Source of the DNA: Spinellus fusiger | Taxonomy: Eukaryota; Mucoromycota; Mucoromycetes; Mucorales; Phycomycetaceae | Direction of reading: 5' to 3' | DNA: 64,000 nucleotides | NCBI GenBank assembly: GCA_025094145.1 | Contig: JALLLS010000041.1 | Coordinates: 124,001-188,000 of the forward strand | Part shown: positions 10,907-22,419 of the stretch, piece after piece | How positions within the stretch are numbered: the first letter of the stretch is position 1 | Layout of the letters: each line of letters starts with the position of its first letter | The notes under the pieces: generated by a model | Databases searched by the model: none | What the model was told of the DNA's origin: nothing | What the model saw: only the letters and a program-made list of their open reading frames with translations | Translations under genes and position numbers: made by a program

Positions 10907-12122
10907 GTTAGATCTTTCAAAATCTCATCTGTTACATTTCTATTTATTTATGACAGCGCCATAAGATGTTTCAAATGTGCAGATGCATATGTTTGCTCGA
11001 CTAGAAGAGCTATATTGTTGAATGCCTTGTCAAGAATGACATATGTTTTCATAGAAAAAGAGAAAAGAAAAAAAAGAAACAATAAGGACTCACCAGCCGA
11101 TCACTCTTAATGTTTGCCAAAAAAAGAAGTATTTATTGCCTTGCTAAGCCAATAGTGAATAAAAATTTAGCTCTAGAATTATCTACAATAATCTACAATG
11201 AAAAAGAATGAAAAGGGAGATCGGTTAATAATCAACTATGGATTCAGGGGTCCTTAAAAATAGAGCTATTCGAACACTAATGACAAAATATAAAAGTAGC
11301 CCATACCTCAGTATATTTGCTTTGAGAGTAGTCGTTGTATATCTGCAACAAATTTAGAAATCTTCTATCAATATCTTTACCTTGTTTTGGTATATTACAT
11401 CTTAATAGACACTCTTAATGAAGCAGAAATACTTTTGAATATGATATTACTTTTTTTTTTTTTTTTTGTAATGGAGACTTTTTGTCTTGTTTATTTGAAT
11501 AGATATTCGGCATTTGAACTCGAACAATTTTCTACCAATAGTACTTGTTTTTGGCTTATAATTTTGAATGTTTTTTTTGTATTTTTCTAATTAGCCTAAC
11601 GTCCAAGAGACGAGGGAAACGGACCAGGAAACACATGATGATATTTCATTAAGAAAATAGAATGGCATATTTATGATGTTGAGTTTAAAGACAAATACTC
11701 ACGCCCAAGTGAAAAAAGTTGCATATTTCTCTTTTTGCAACATCTTTGCTAATATGGCATTCTTGTGCATTCTTACGCAATCTATTATTTTTATTTTTAT
11801 TTTTTATGAGTGAGAGACATTGTTTTTATATATATTTATATATATATATCAGACTTTACAAAATAATAATAAATAAATAGATTGCCTTTGTGGTGATTAT
11901 TGTGTCAATAACATCTTCCATAAAATCCCTCTCTCTCTATGAATAAAAAAGCTCACTTGCCAAAGAAATGTTTTAAGAATTAGTCTAAATAAAATCAGTA
12001 TAAAGTATCTCAATGTATGAGGCTCTATTAAATAAGATGATAATAAAGGAAAGGGAATAATAAGTATGAAGCTGTATCAATAAACAAAAAGACAAAAGAG
12101 AGTTCTCTACATTAGAGACTGC
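10907..12122. other. AT-rich intergenic region
   Basis: It holds an uninterrupted T tract around 11450-11467 and a TA-rich tract around 11828-11850. No coding region or RNA gene is recognised. Confidence 0.45.
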
Positions 12123-13764
12123 CTACAGAAGAATAACCAAAATAAAACTCAAGGAACCAAGTATTGAAGGAACAAGCAATACTGCGCTACTAATTTGTTT
12201 GTTTATCTTTTTTGTTGTTGCCTCTTTTTCGGATGCTTGAAGAACCTCTTGTGTTATTTCTTTCTGACCTTGTTTGTATCCATCAGTATTAAAGGTAAAC
12301 TTATCTGCTACATATTCCCTAAGAGCTGCACCTAGTATAATATTTCAGTATCTTGTACTGCGAGATGAACTTACTCTTCTTATAAGGGGTTGGATCGTTA
12401 AGACAGCCATCTAGTCTGACCATTGTATAGCCTTCTTTGTTAATTGTATCAATAATATGTGGCACGGCAACAGAAGAACCCGTGTCTGGAATGTCATACT
12501 GAATAGATATAAATGAACCTTTGGCATCATAAGTATCTTTCTGACTGTGAAAGGCCTCTTTATAGACATCTGCTACAGAGTTGGGACCCACAGGAGATCG
12601 TTTCTGGTAGTCTTTACTATCCAAGTTGTGTCCAACTAATATAAAGCCAAGATCATCCAAAATTGCTTCTGTTTTAACATCTTTAGTAGCCGTATAATGC
12701 AATCGAACGTATTTAGGTGAAACATGAATAAGTGTCTCAATGATTTTTGCATCGTTGATAATATCTCTTCTGATCTCATCCTCAGTCCACAGAGATGAAT
12801 CATCGTTTTTAACACGGTATGTCATTCCAATAAAATGACCAGCATTGTAAATATTCTGAGCTACCATTGCGTATTGTTGAGTGTAAAGCCTATTTGTTGT
12901 TATTAAAGAGTGACAGAATTTGATATCATTTACCATGTTGCATTAATGAAGAAATTTGCACGAGCACCTGCATCATTCAATTGATGTACTATCTTTGCAG
13001 TGGCATCACTAGGGCCTTCACTCTACCAGAGATTCAGTAAAATGGTTAGTACACGTCCATGGGATGGCATTGATGGCATACATAGGTTACTGCAATCTGG
13101 CCTTGGGTTCTACATCCAGTTACCAATGCAGGTGGAGGTCTAGTAGCTGTTGCAGCCTTATTAACACTGAGTTGAGGTGACTCCTCAGGTGAACTCTCAG
13201 CAGCTTGGCCTATTGATAGATATTAGACATACCCAAAGTCATAATAATAGTAATAGTTTTAATTCTATTTCTTTCTTTCTTTTTTCATGAATGATACCTA
13301 CTGATTTGATTTATTTCCATGATAGGTTCTTCATTTTCTTCTTCATTATATGCTTCCTTTGGTTCCTCACTTGGTTCCTCACTTGGTTCCTCATTTGGTT
13401 CTTCAATTTCTTTTGTTTCTTCCATTGCCTGCTTATCTACACTATGTATTTTCTTTAACTTCTTTTCTTTGTGATGGGTGACTTCTGCTTTGACGACTTC
13501 TGGAATGCTAGCTTTTTGAATAGGTGATGAAATGGTGGACTCAGACTTGGGAGCAGCCAGTGTCTTGGTATTTGATTCAGCCAATGGTATGTTACTAGTA
13601 AAGGGTAGTATATCGCCATAGTTGCTATATTCAGATACAATCTCATTCATACTTTGAGCCTCAAGTACACTGGAGGTACTGACAGGGTCTGAAGCATTAA
13701 AGATAGCCAGACCACCTGGAAGAAATAAAAGTGCACAAAGCACTAAAATCACACACCCCATCAA
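12123..13764 (-). CDS. Chitin/polysaccharide deacetylase-like protein with degenerate NodB motifs
   Basis: Five exons (13302-13764, 13082-13209, 12934-13022, 12375-12889, 12123-12331) give 467 aa. A signal peptide (MMGCVILVLCALLFLPGG) is followed by a Ser/Thr- and Glu-Pro-rich linker with EEPSEEPSEEP repeats. A NodB-type domain starts at about residue 190 (AVTYSEGPSDATAKIVHQLN). The C-terminus is hydrophobic (SAVLLVPSILGSLSFILVILL), fitting a GPI anchor. Active chitin deacetylases use TFDDGPS, HxxxH and RPPYG. Here the corresponding sequences are TYSEGPS, GHFIGMTY and RLHYT, so the catalytic Asp and metal His residues are lost. I infer a cell-wall pseudo-enzyme, perhaps a chitin-binding or structural protein. 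The reading frame is intact, so it is not an obvious pseudogene. Confidence 0.75.
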
Positions 13765-14429
13765 TCGATCAATAAAAATGCTCTAATGTAATTATTTCAC
13801 GCGTTTCTCTCTCTCTCTCTATTAATAAATATATATATATATATTACCTATCATAAAGTGACTCAATAAACAGACAGTGTTTGCCATTACAAAGACAAGT
13901 TAAGAAAAGATATAAGTAACAAACGAATTCGATTATTAATAAAGAAGAAGAACAAGAAGGGTCAATATTTAGTGCTTCTATAGCTTGATTTATACATTCT
14001 TTCCATAGTCAACTCTGTAATTTTCTATGACATTGAGTGCTTTTGGTATTGACTAACATTCTATTCACCTTTGGTCTTCTACTTCAAGCCAATCATAAAA
14101 AGTACTACGCTAAGCTATATTACATCATATACTGAAGGGACAAAGTATTAAGGTTCTAAAGGTTATCTTCAAGTGATAAATAACCAAAGTATGCACTTTG
14201 GCATGATCATTCCTATTGATCATCACTAAGAACTCCTACAGAAAAGAGAAACAAGAAAATATATAACAATAATATAAAAGCCTTAGTTTCTTGAATACTA
14301 TTCAAAATAGATAAACAAATAGAATAATAAATAGAATATTTATCAATGACTATCTTGATACTGACTGATCAACAATACCATGAGGAAACAAATGAGAAAT
14401 GCGATAAAGAATAGAGTTTATCCTAGGGT
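13765..14429. other. Intergenic region between two minus-strand genes
   Basis: It contains a CT tract and a TA tract around 13807-13847 but no gene. It should include the promoter of the deacetylase-like gene and the 3' end of the RabGAP gene. Confidence 0.45.
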
Positions 14430-15952
14430 TTATTGCTTATCCTTGTCTTCGTTCTCATCCTCCTCAGAGTCATCCTCCTCAGAGTCATTACCATATTCCT
14501 TCAATAGTCTATCCACTTCTTCTAGTACATCTTTTCCTCCTTCCTCATCAGAATCATCCGAAGTATTGGCTGCATCTGAATGATCTTGGATTTCATTTAC
14601 AGATTTCATATTTACAGCTGGTTCTGTCTTGACAATGACTTTAAGATCCACTTTAGATGTGTCCTGAGCGACCATCACTGGCGGCGTCACTAATGCCTCC
14701 TTCCCCTTCACTCCCTCCTCCTCCTCTTCCTTGAATTGAGATGTATCTTTCTCAGAATCACTATTAAGTATGCTTTCCGCACTACTACTGCCCTCCTTTC
14801 TTTTAGAGGCTGTAGCATCAGAAGTAGAGGCTGGAGTACTTGTAGTAGTGGTAGTAGAGAAGGAAGAAACTGTGGCCACTGTCTTTGAAGAGGCTACTGA
14901 AAATGTCTTAGGTCTCATTTGAATGATTCCATTATTAGCAAATCTTGCTCCTGTTGCAAACAAGCCATCAAACATCTCTTTTCCAAGGCTGCGTTGTTTT
15001 TCTACTGGTTTCTCTGCCAATTCGAAGGATTGAGCAAACTCATAACCAAAGAACTTTTCCAATGTTTCGTCTGCAAACACAATCATTCTATATAAGAGGG
15101 TGTGGGGTGGGATTGCAAAGTATGAGTGGTCTCCCCTTTCCAACGCACACACTTATACCATTTAATTGACACTTACCGTAACGACGCCAATGATAAATAT
15201 TTATCAGTGTCCTGCTGACTGTCTTTTTTCAGATCTGAATACTCAAATGCTTGGTGGAGAAAAGTAGAAACAGAACCAAGGTGGGCCTCATCTGGAGTGT
15301 TTCTGAATAACCACAAAAGTGTTTCTGAGAATTCAAGTACTTCATCCTTGGAAAGATAGTCGTCCTTGTCAACATCATGAAGATCATAGAACAACCTGAC
15401 TTGCAAATTATGATCTCCCTTGACAATAGGTTCAATGCCACTGATAATGTCCTATGGATCCATTCTAATAAGTCTGATTTTCCAATAGGTCAAAAGGAAT
15501 CCACGGTTACCTGAAGACTCAGAGTACCTGCGCCAGTGCCATCCCATTGTTGGAATAGCTGTTTCATAAACCGCTTTGCTACTTTCTCCTGTAGTTCCTG
15601 ATCAAATTCCTTATCATCCGAGTTCCTCGCCCATGCTGCCAAAGATTTCACAAACAACTCAAAAGACACCAAGTCCATGCGAGAATCTGAACGTTCTGTT
15701 GAAGGTTGTTTGTAATACAGCACATTGTAGAACTTGTCATAGAGGATGCTGAGTTCCTCTTTTGTCAATTGATGGCAAGACAAGTTGCGGATGGCTGAGC
15801 GTTTTGTAAACGACTCAATACCAGCGACCACCTTGAGTTGATGGGTTTGACGAAGTTCACGGATCTTTTCATCTGTAATCATGCCGAATTCTCGGTAAGC
15901 AACCAAAAGCAACTCATTGAATTTCTTTTATAGATAAAGACAGTTGTTAGTG

Positions 15953-15987
<35 letters not shown>

Positions 15988-18900
15988 GTTAAATAGATAA
16001 ATAAATAGCTTACTGTCAACAATCTTGCTTTTGGATTCTCAGAGTCAGGGTAAAGAGAATCACCCAGAGTGTTAAAGTAGGACTTAAGGATATTGATAAA
16101 CGCACCGTCGTCTGTTGTCTTTAGTAACTCATCCCCATTGATCTTCAAGATGGCTATTGAATAATAATAATAATAATAAAATACAAATATGAGCTGCTTA
16201 TACCCTTACTCAAGAACATCTCGAACGCTATTGAATTGAAACACTCACCCAGTCTAGTAATAGATATAAGGGAATAAAAGAAGCATTAGGTAAGAGAGTT
16301 ACTTTCTAAAGTGTAAGATGACTTGTACTTGCCCAATTTGAAAAAGAACGCGAGGACCATCCATAAAGAAACAATCAAGCATTCTGAATGTGAACATGAG
16401 TGGCATGGAGTTGATATAAAGACTCAAGAACCACGGAAGACAAGCAACAGAGAGTTGGATATCCGTATTCTTAAAGTGTTGGTGCAGCATAGGCATGTTT
16501 GTCTCTAATAGATTCTCAAATATTACTTGATCCAGCAGAGCACCATACATGGAGGTACTGTAATAGCCTGGCAGCATATCATCACATAATACACTCAGAG
16601 TGAAGAAGGCCTGTTCTTCACTCATGTAACTAGTGAAAAGAGCATATAGAGTGAGGTCCAACTCTATCATCCATAGCCAATATGACTTACATGAGAAGGG
16701 CAGATGTTACAATATTCATCGCTTGGCAATATCCAAGCTCAGGATCCTTCCATGAATAGGCAGTCAACACACGACGAAGGCTGTCTATTCCCTTTGGATT
16801 CTGATAAGCAGTGTATTCTGGTAAAGAGCTGTCACCATTCACCAACACATATAAGCTCATGGGGTTCCATCTATACCCTTACCGATTCAAATCCTTCTCA
16901 ATTTCTTCCAAGCTCAATGAATGCTTATCCTTGTTCTCTTGTAGTAGTTTCTCATAGAGCCCCTGGTTCATAAATCGCTGGTAAATAGCACCAGAACATG
17001 TCTCCCATATTTCTCCTCTCAAACGATTGGGTAGTCCTACACGAACTAGTTTGGCGAACTTGGGTGTCTTTACAATGGTAAGATTACGGCCACATTCTAT
17101 GTATAGAAGATTTCTCCTATGGTTAGCCCTACAGTGCCTAGTAAGACATTTACCTTGATACAAAGTCTTCCATACTTTCATTTTGCTCTTGTCTCTGAGT
17201 TTCTTTGGGTCTCCTGGAAAACCAAACACAAGTCCAAGGCCGCCTACCATCTCGGTGTCTTCCACCACAGTATCATTGACAAGGGCTTCAGAAGCACATG
17301 TAGTGAGGAACTGCTTCATTAACTTCATGGCATGAATCTGTTGTCGTAGGTTCGCAGTGAATGTCGTGGAGAAGGTATGGTATTCTTGTTGTGTGCTAAC
17401 ATCCACATAATAAATCACACTAAATAAACAACGCACTTATCCTGTACCAAGAGAAAGTCCCACTTACACATTCAAATGGTACGTCGTCACTCCTTGATGC
17501 CAATTCACCACCTTGATCGAAAACTCATGCAGATCATTGCATCGCTCCACACGTCTCACTGCATACAATGGCAAGACAGTCTCAAAAAACTTGCCCTTTT
17601 GCGTCGATCGAAATGTCAGGAAGCACTCTGAGAGAGACAATTGGCCAGTGTACACAAGTACTTTTTCTGTTTCTCCCTCTTCTTCACTCTGATCCATTAC
17701 AGGATGAGAAGCATACACTTGTTGAACGACATGTTCTGTGTTGGGAAGACGAAAGTGAGTTCTCAATCGTTCATCACGCTTCTGTGCTTCTAAATTCAAC
17801 TTCAATGGCTGGATCAGTTTGCGAAGATCAGCAGTAGGAAGTGTCTTTTGCATCAACGGAGGGTCTACTGAAACCACAGGGTCTCGTGGTATGGTGGAGA
17901 TGTCGCCTCCAGGAGAATGTTCAAGGGCAGTACTCTTCAATAGACGCTGCATGGCGAGACTTGTCAGTTGCATCAGTGTTTCAAACACCTATTGTATGTG
18001 AATATCCCCTTGTAGATTAGTAGGGCCTACCTCATCTCGTTTGAATAGGTTGGAAAAGAAGTGCTAATGAGATCCCATCCGTAGCAGTATCATTATCAGT
18101 ATCAGTGACACACCCCACTTGCATTCTACATTATATTCTCTATAGAAAAAGGCATCCTCTTTTCTCTTTTCTCTTTTTACCTCTGATTTGTCCTTTAAAA
18201 CAAGCTTAATGGCATCTGAAAAGACTCCTCGTTTTGATTTCTCCTTTTTAACATCTTGGACATCCTTCAGTTCAATCAGTAGCTTTGTTTCATAGCCAAG
18301 CATATACGAGTAGAATGCAGCATAATTCTCACTAATGTAAATCCAGCCTTGGCTTGTCATTCTCTGTGTATGATAGGCACACGAATAATCTAGTTTTCCA
18401 GTGTCAATCTTGGGCTACAAGGCACTGGACTTACAGTTGACAAGACGTTCAGTGGCAGGTACGCTGAATGTCTGTCTGAAGCTACGGGAGGCATTTCTGA
18501 CTTTTTCATCGACGGAGATTTCATCTGTGCCAGCATCTGTGCAAAGGAAAAAAAAGACAAGCAGACGTTTAAAAGAAAGTACAAGTCTACCTCTTGTTCT
18601 TTTGGTCCTTACCTCTTCTTGTAACAATAGAATTGATCTTTGTCACTATAAACACTTCCTTCTCACTGTCTTCCAACACAGTCAATTGAGGAACAAGGTA
18701 CTCTACAGTACAGCAGGGTGTTATTAAGAATACATTATGCAATATATACTATAGATATAAGAAGGGGAGGTCGCTCTATGATTGATTCTGTTATTGACCT
18801 TGAGTCCAGTGCCAGGCAGTGTCTGCTTGTTTCTCTGTTTCTGGAGCAGCTATCTGTAGAAATGTAGCATTGGAACGGCGGTATAGGATACGGAAGGGAG

Positions 18901-19138
18901 ACTGTTTTGTATCCAACCTAGACACAATGTCATTGAGTGCCAATGATAATGAGGAGGGTGATGTGACTTACACACTCTGCAATGTGCCCAGAACACTGCG
19001 GAAGATGGCGTTCTTCTGTGTCTTTGTCTTTTGCAGACAAAAGAAGTCGTTCTCTTTGATGGTGGACCAAAAGGTGCCCAGTGAAGAGTCAATGTGGGTT
19101 GGAAGAGTAAATGAGGTAAACGCAGGGTCAGTGGCCAT
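14430..19138 (-). CDS. GRAM-TBC-EF-hand Rab GTPase-activating protein (TBC1D8/9, Gyp2-like)
   Basis: Sixteen exons give 1215 aa: 18972-19138, 18799-18917, 18613-18702, 18435-18536, 18181-18389, 18031-18063, 17468-17988, 17154-17419, 16883-17096, 16691-16828, 16333-16629, 16249-16253, 16014-16153, 15511-15924, 15177-15451, 14430-15087. A first GRAM domain lies at about residues 160-230 ([20 protein letters not shown]) and a second at about 330-430. The TBC domain spans about 520-740, with [11 protein letters not shown], the SLRRVL arginine-finger region and YCQAMN. An EF-hand loop [12 protein letters not shown] is near 933, and the tail is acidic and Ser-rich. Family members stimulate GTP hydrolysis by Rab GTPases in membrane traffic. 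Exon 12 is a 5-nt microexon and the intron before it has a GC donor. An in-frame Met at 19165 is an alternative start. Confidence 0.88.
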
Positions 19139-19439
19139 AATGAAGTGAGCACTAAGAGTAAACAAGGATGGGCTTATGACTTTTTCTAAAAGAGGAAATT
19201 AATACTGTGTGCTCCCTTGGTGAATGAATTTGTGAAGGGTTTATAAATGAGTAAGTAGGATAAGGAAAGAGTGGTTATAAAGAGAATGCTATAGAATAGA
19301 GGATTAGAATAAGGAAGTGATCGTCTTCTACATGCACATCTCCCGCTTCTTCTATCTCTCCACACACATTTACACATTCCTATGGAAGCACTATAAAACG
19401 AACACTACCCATTTATGTATTTCTTTTACAAATAATAAT

Positions 19440-20282
19440 CTATTGTTCACCACCGAGAGCAGCCTTCTTTTCCTCAGCCTTGACTCTGCGACGCTCACGG
19501 AGAGCCTTGTTCTTGGCACGAAGAGCCTCAGACTGTTCGCTCAAGGTCTTGTTTCTAAGCTTCTCAGCCTTGGCCTTGTGGATGTACTCCATCAAGACAC
19601 GCTTGTTCTTGAAACCGTTACCCTTGGACTTGAGGTAAAGGACGTGGTAAAGGTGCTTGTCAATCTTGCCAGCCTCACGGTACTTGACCAACAAACGACG
19701 GAGGACACGCATACGGCGCATCCAGATCACTTGGCTGGACATACGGGCATCGGCAGTACCCTTGCGCTTACCGTAGCCCATGTGGCGACCAAGACGCTTG
19801 GCAGCAGCATGGACACGGACACGGTAACGAGAGTGGCTGACTTCAGGCTTGCGGATAATAAGACCATCCTTGACGAGCTTACGGATGTTGGCGCCTAGTA
19901 GGTGATGTCAGTGACTTTTCTTCCTTCTCTTTCTAGGTACAGATACTTACGGGAGTTGGCGTTGGAGATCTCGGTAATCTCATTGGGATCAAGCCAGATC
20001 TTGCGTTCACCGCATTTGAGGACAGAAGAAGCAAGACGCTTTTGGATGCTCAGGCTAACCCTACATTTTTGTCAGTTTTTGGTGATGATGATGATGGTAG
20101 TAGCAGTGGTGTATTTTATTTTTATTTTTCTTTGTTTTTGTTTTTGTTTTTATGGGGAAGGGAGTGTCATTGCAGTCATAAAAGAGGTGTTTATGTTCCA
20201 AATAGCGCTAGACTGAAGGGAACGGAGGGAAAGAAAGAAAGAAAGAAAAACAAGGGTAGATGAGTTGATGGACTACTCACAT
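19440..20282 (-). CDS. RPL19: 60S ribosomal protein L19 (eL19)
   Basis: Exons 20281-20282, 19951-20060 and 19440-19894 give 188 aa, the usual size. The protein runs [20 protein letters not shown], then [20 protein letters not shown], then the basic helical tail ending AALGGEQ. The start codon itself is split: AT at 20281-20282 is followed by a GTGAGT donor, and the G comes from the next exon after a GTAG acceptor, giving a 220-nt first intron. eL19 is a structural protein of the large subunit that forms an inter-subunit bridge. Long antisense frames over this gene are shadows of its biased codon use. Confidence 0.95.
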
Positions 20283-20862
20283 TTTAATGAAGAGAGCTGG
20301 TAGTCCAGGTAGTAAAAGAGGAAGAACAGCCTAATGTGGGAGGGGAGAACACTAATACCTAAAAATTTTACCGTGTGACGTACAAACAAGCCACATGTGG
20401 AAATCCAAAAAGACACTCCACAGACAAATGTCCTGTAGGCCAATGGGTGGTGTCTGCATAACAAAGTATATTGACGAGAGGGCACTTCTTTGTATTTGGA
20501 TTTATTTGATTGGCTCTTTATAGGAATATTATAGGAATATTATAGGAGTATTACAGAAGTATTACAGAAATATTACAGAAGTATTACAGAAATATTACAG
20601 AAGTATTACAGAGATATTACAGAGATACTACAAAATGCTATAATATCTACTAGGGATCTACCAGCAATTAACCAATAATTCACTGGGATAGTCTTCAAGG
20701 CAGTACCTATATTTTATCAGTAGTCCTCATCATTGCTCTTCTGTCGGAGGGAGCCCAAGTCACGTGCAAATGAGTGGATGGAGGTGTGCTGAGTATCAAG
20801 TGGTAATGGTGGTAGCCATCAAAGCAGTAGTAGCAGTGCCAGGCCTCTTTAACTTGCACACA
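20283..20862. promoter_or_regulatory. Divergent promoter region of RPL19 and BOS1
   Basis: The two genes start back to back with 580 bp between start codons. A minisatellite lies in the middle and polypyrimidine/purine tracts flank it. No TATA box is convincing for either gene. Confidence 0.5.
20518..20636. repeat. Minisatellite of about 11-bp units (TATTACAGAAR)
   Basis: About ten imperfect tandem copies of TATTACAGAA/TATTATAGGAA are seen, alternating G/A at the unit ends. The array sits about 235 bp upstream of the RPL19 start and 230 bp upstream of BOS1, inside their shared promoter region. Confidence 0.85.
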
Positions 20863-21744
20863 ATGAACTCATTATACAACCATGCCCTAAAACAGAGTCA
20901 CACATTACAAAAGGACCTTAACAGTAAGCAATCTTCTTCTTTCTTGGACAGTGGCTCATACTACATTAGAGTTTGCTTCAGGACAGGACGCTTCTGCTGG
21001 TCTTCAAGGTACCGTCTATTCTCCATACACAACAACTCATCCTGCAACATGGCTTACTGTTCTGTAGGCCAGATATCAGCCTCATTCAATGCCTTCCAAA
21101 AGTCCATTGATGACTATGATACTATTGCGAAAAGAGAGTTGGTGGCGGCCAAGAGAGAGGTTGCTCTTATGTAAGACACCTGTGCAGTTATTTCACTTAT
21201 AGATAGACGTGTGACCAAGTTTCGACATGATGTACAGGACATGAAGACCCAGTTCGAAACCATCAAACGGCAACAGGAGACACTACAGAATGAGCAGAAT
21301 CGTGAACACTTGCTGGCAAGAAGACCGAACAAGACCTCTGCTGTAACTATCCCTCTTCCTCTCTTCTTTGTGACGTGTTCTTATTCTAGGATTAGCCAGA
21401 ACACCCCTTCCAGCCCATGTCTCGTCTTGCATTAGCTACACGAGAACAGAACTTTACCGAGTCATCTGAGTCCCAATTGGATGACTTTATTACTCAGGCA
21501 CACACTCTCCTGGAGAACCTAACAGATCAACACACCATTCTAAAGGTAAGCACAGCAGAGAGACACTGGCTCACCACCACAGAAAACACAAAAGAAGTTA
21601 TTGGATGCTGCCAACACACTGGGTCTATCTCAGAATGTCATTCGATTCATTGAGAGACGTACAGCCCAAGACAAATGGATCTTTATAGGTGGACTTATCC
21701 TAACAGTGCTTCTTATGTGGGCTATTTCTCACTATCTCAAATAA
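20863..21744 (+). CDS. BOS1: Golgi Qb-SNARE Bos1 / membrin (GOSR2)
   Basis: Six exons (20863-20923, 20952-21008, 21068-21170, 21207-21342, 21396-21545, 21583-21744) give 222 aa. It begins MNSLYNHALKQSHTLQKDL and continues with FQKSIDDYDTIAKRELVAAKRE and FRHDVQDMKTQFETIKR. The SNARE motif runs from about residue 150, and a single C-terminal membrane anchor reads WIFIGGLILTVLLMWAISHYL. This is the layout of Bos1/membrin, which pairs with syntaxin-5-type, Bet1 and Sec22 SNAREs in ER-Golgi transport. The introns at 20924-20951 and 21171-21206 are very short (28 and 36 nt). The gene converges with the LTO1-like gene, with only about 60 bp between stops. Confidence 0.9.
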
Positions 21745-21804
21745 AAAAATAAAACAAATCAATAGAAGACTGATTGAAATCTACTATAGCAGCTAGATCA
21801 CTCG

Positions 21805-22318
21805 CTAATAGTTCATCTGTGTCTGTTGGTTCTGCTGGTACTTTTGCTTGACACCCAATAATGAGCTGATAATGCGCATTTTGTTTCTCATCTTGTCACG
21901 CATAGCCATAAGATCCGCATTAGGGTCATTGTCAGTGGGGAAGGCGTCCAACTGCTCTTTTAACTTCTCAATGTGTCGTAAAGCTCTCCATACGTTATAA
22001 GCACACTTTCTCATTGGTAATAGGCTTACTTTGCTGGTATAAAGTCAGCATGCGTGTTTCCCAATAGTGTCCATGTCTCTGTGGCTCCCTGATAGAACCC
22101 AACTTCATGGCCCAGGTCAAATGCCTTTTCACAGCCAAATATTCTCCCCTCTAGTTCGCCTGATTGTTCTCCATCACGAAACCCGTCTTCAAACCCATAC
22201 TCCTGGAACCTGGCTCATTCTTTTAGTTTTATAGAGTATTCAGCAGTAGTTACATTGTTTCTAAATGAACAAGAGATTCTAGGTCTTGACCAGCAGGAAG
22301 TGTAGGTTCAGTTGACAT
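21805..22318 (-). CDS. LTO1: LTO1/ORAOV1-like protein (Yae1-family deca-GX3 repeat)
   Basis: Exons 22254-22318, 22030-22209 and 21805-22009 give 149 aa if a 20-nt intron is accepted. The N-terminal half has the spaced glycines of the deca-GX3 motif: YGFEDGFRDGEQSGELEGRI, then GCEKAFDLGHEVGFYQG. The C-terminal half has RALRHIEKLKEQLDAFP and ISSLLGV, matching the usual LTO1 tail. Lto1 works with Yae1 to deliver the iron-sulfur cluster to Rli1/ABCE1. The join between halves is odd: GTAAGCCTATTACCAATGAG (22010-22029) must be removed to keep the frame. It starts GT and ends AG but is far shorter than the other introns here. A frameshift or sequencing indel is the alternative. Confidence 0.75.
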
Positions 22319-22419
22319 GATAAGATACACACACACAGAGAGAGAAACAGAGAATGTGGACGGCATTTAGCAGTCACTAGTAAATAGACAATAGCTTACA
22401 AAGTATAGGTAGAGATAGA

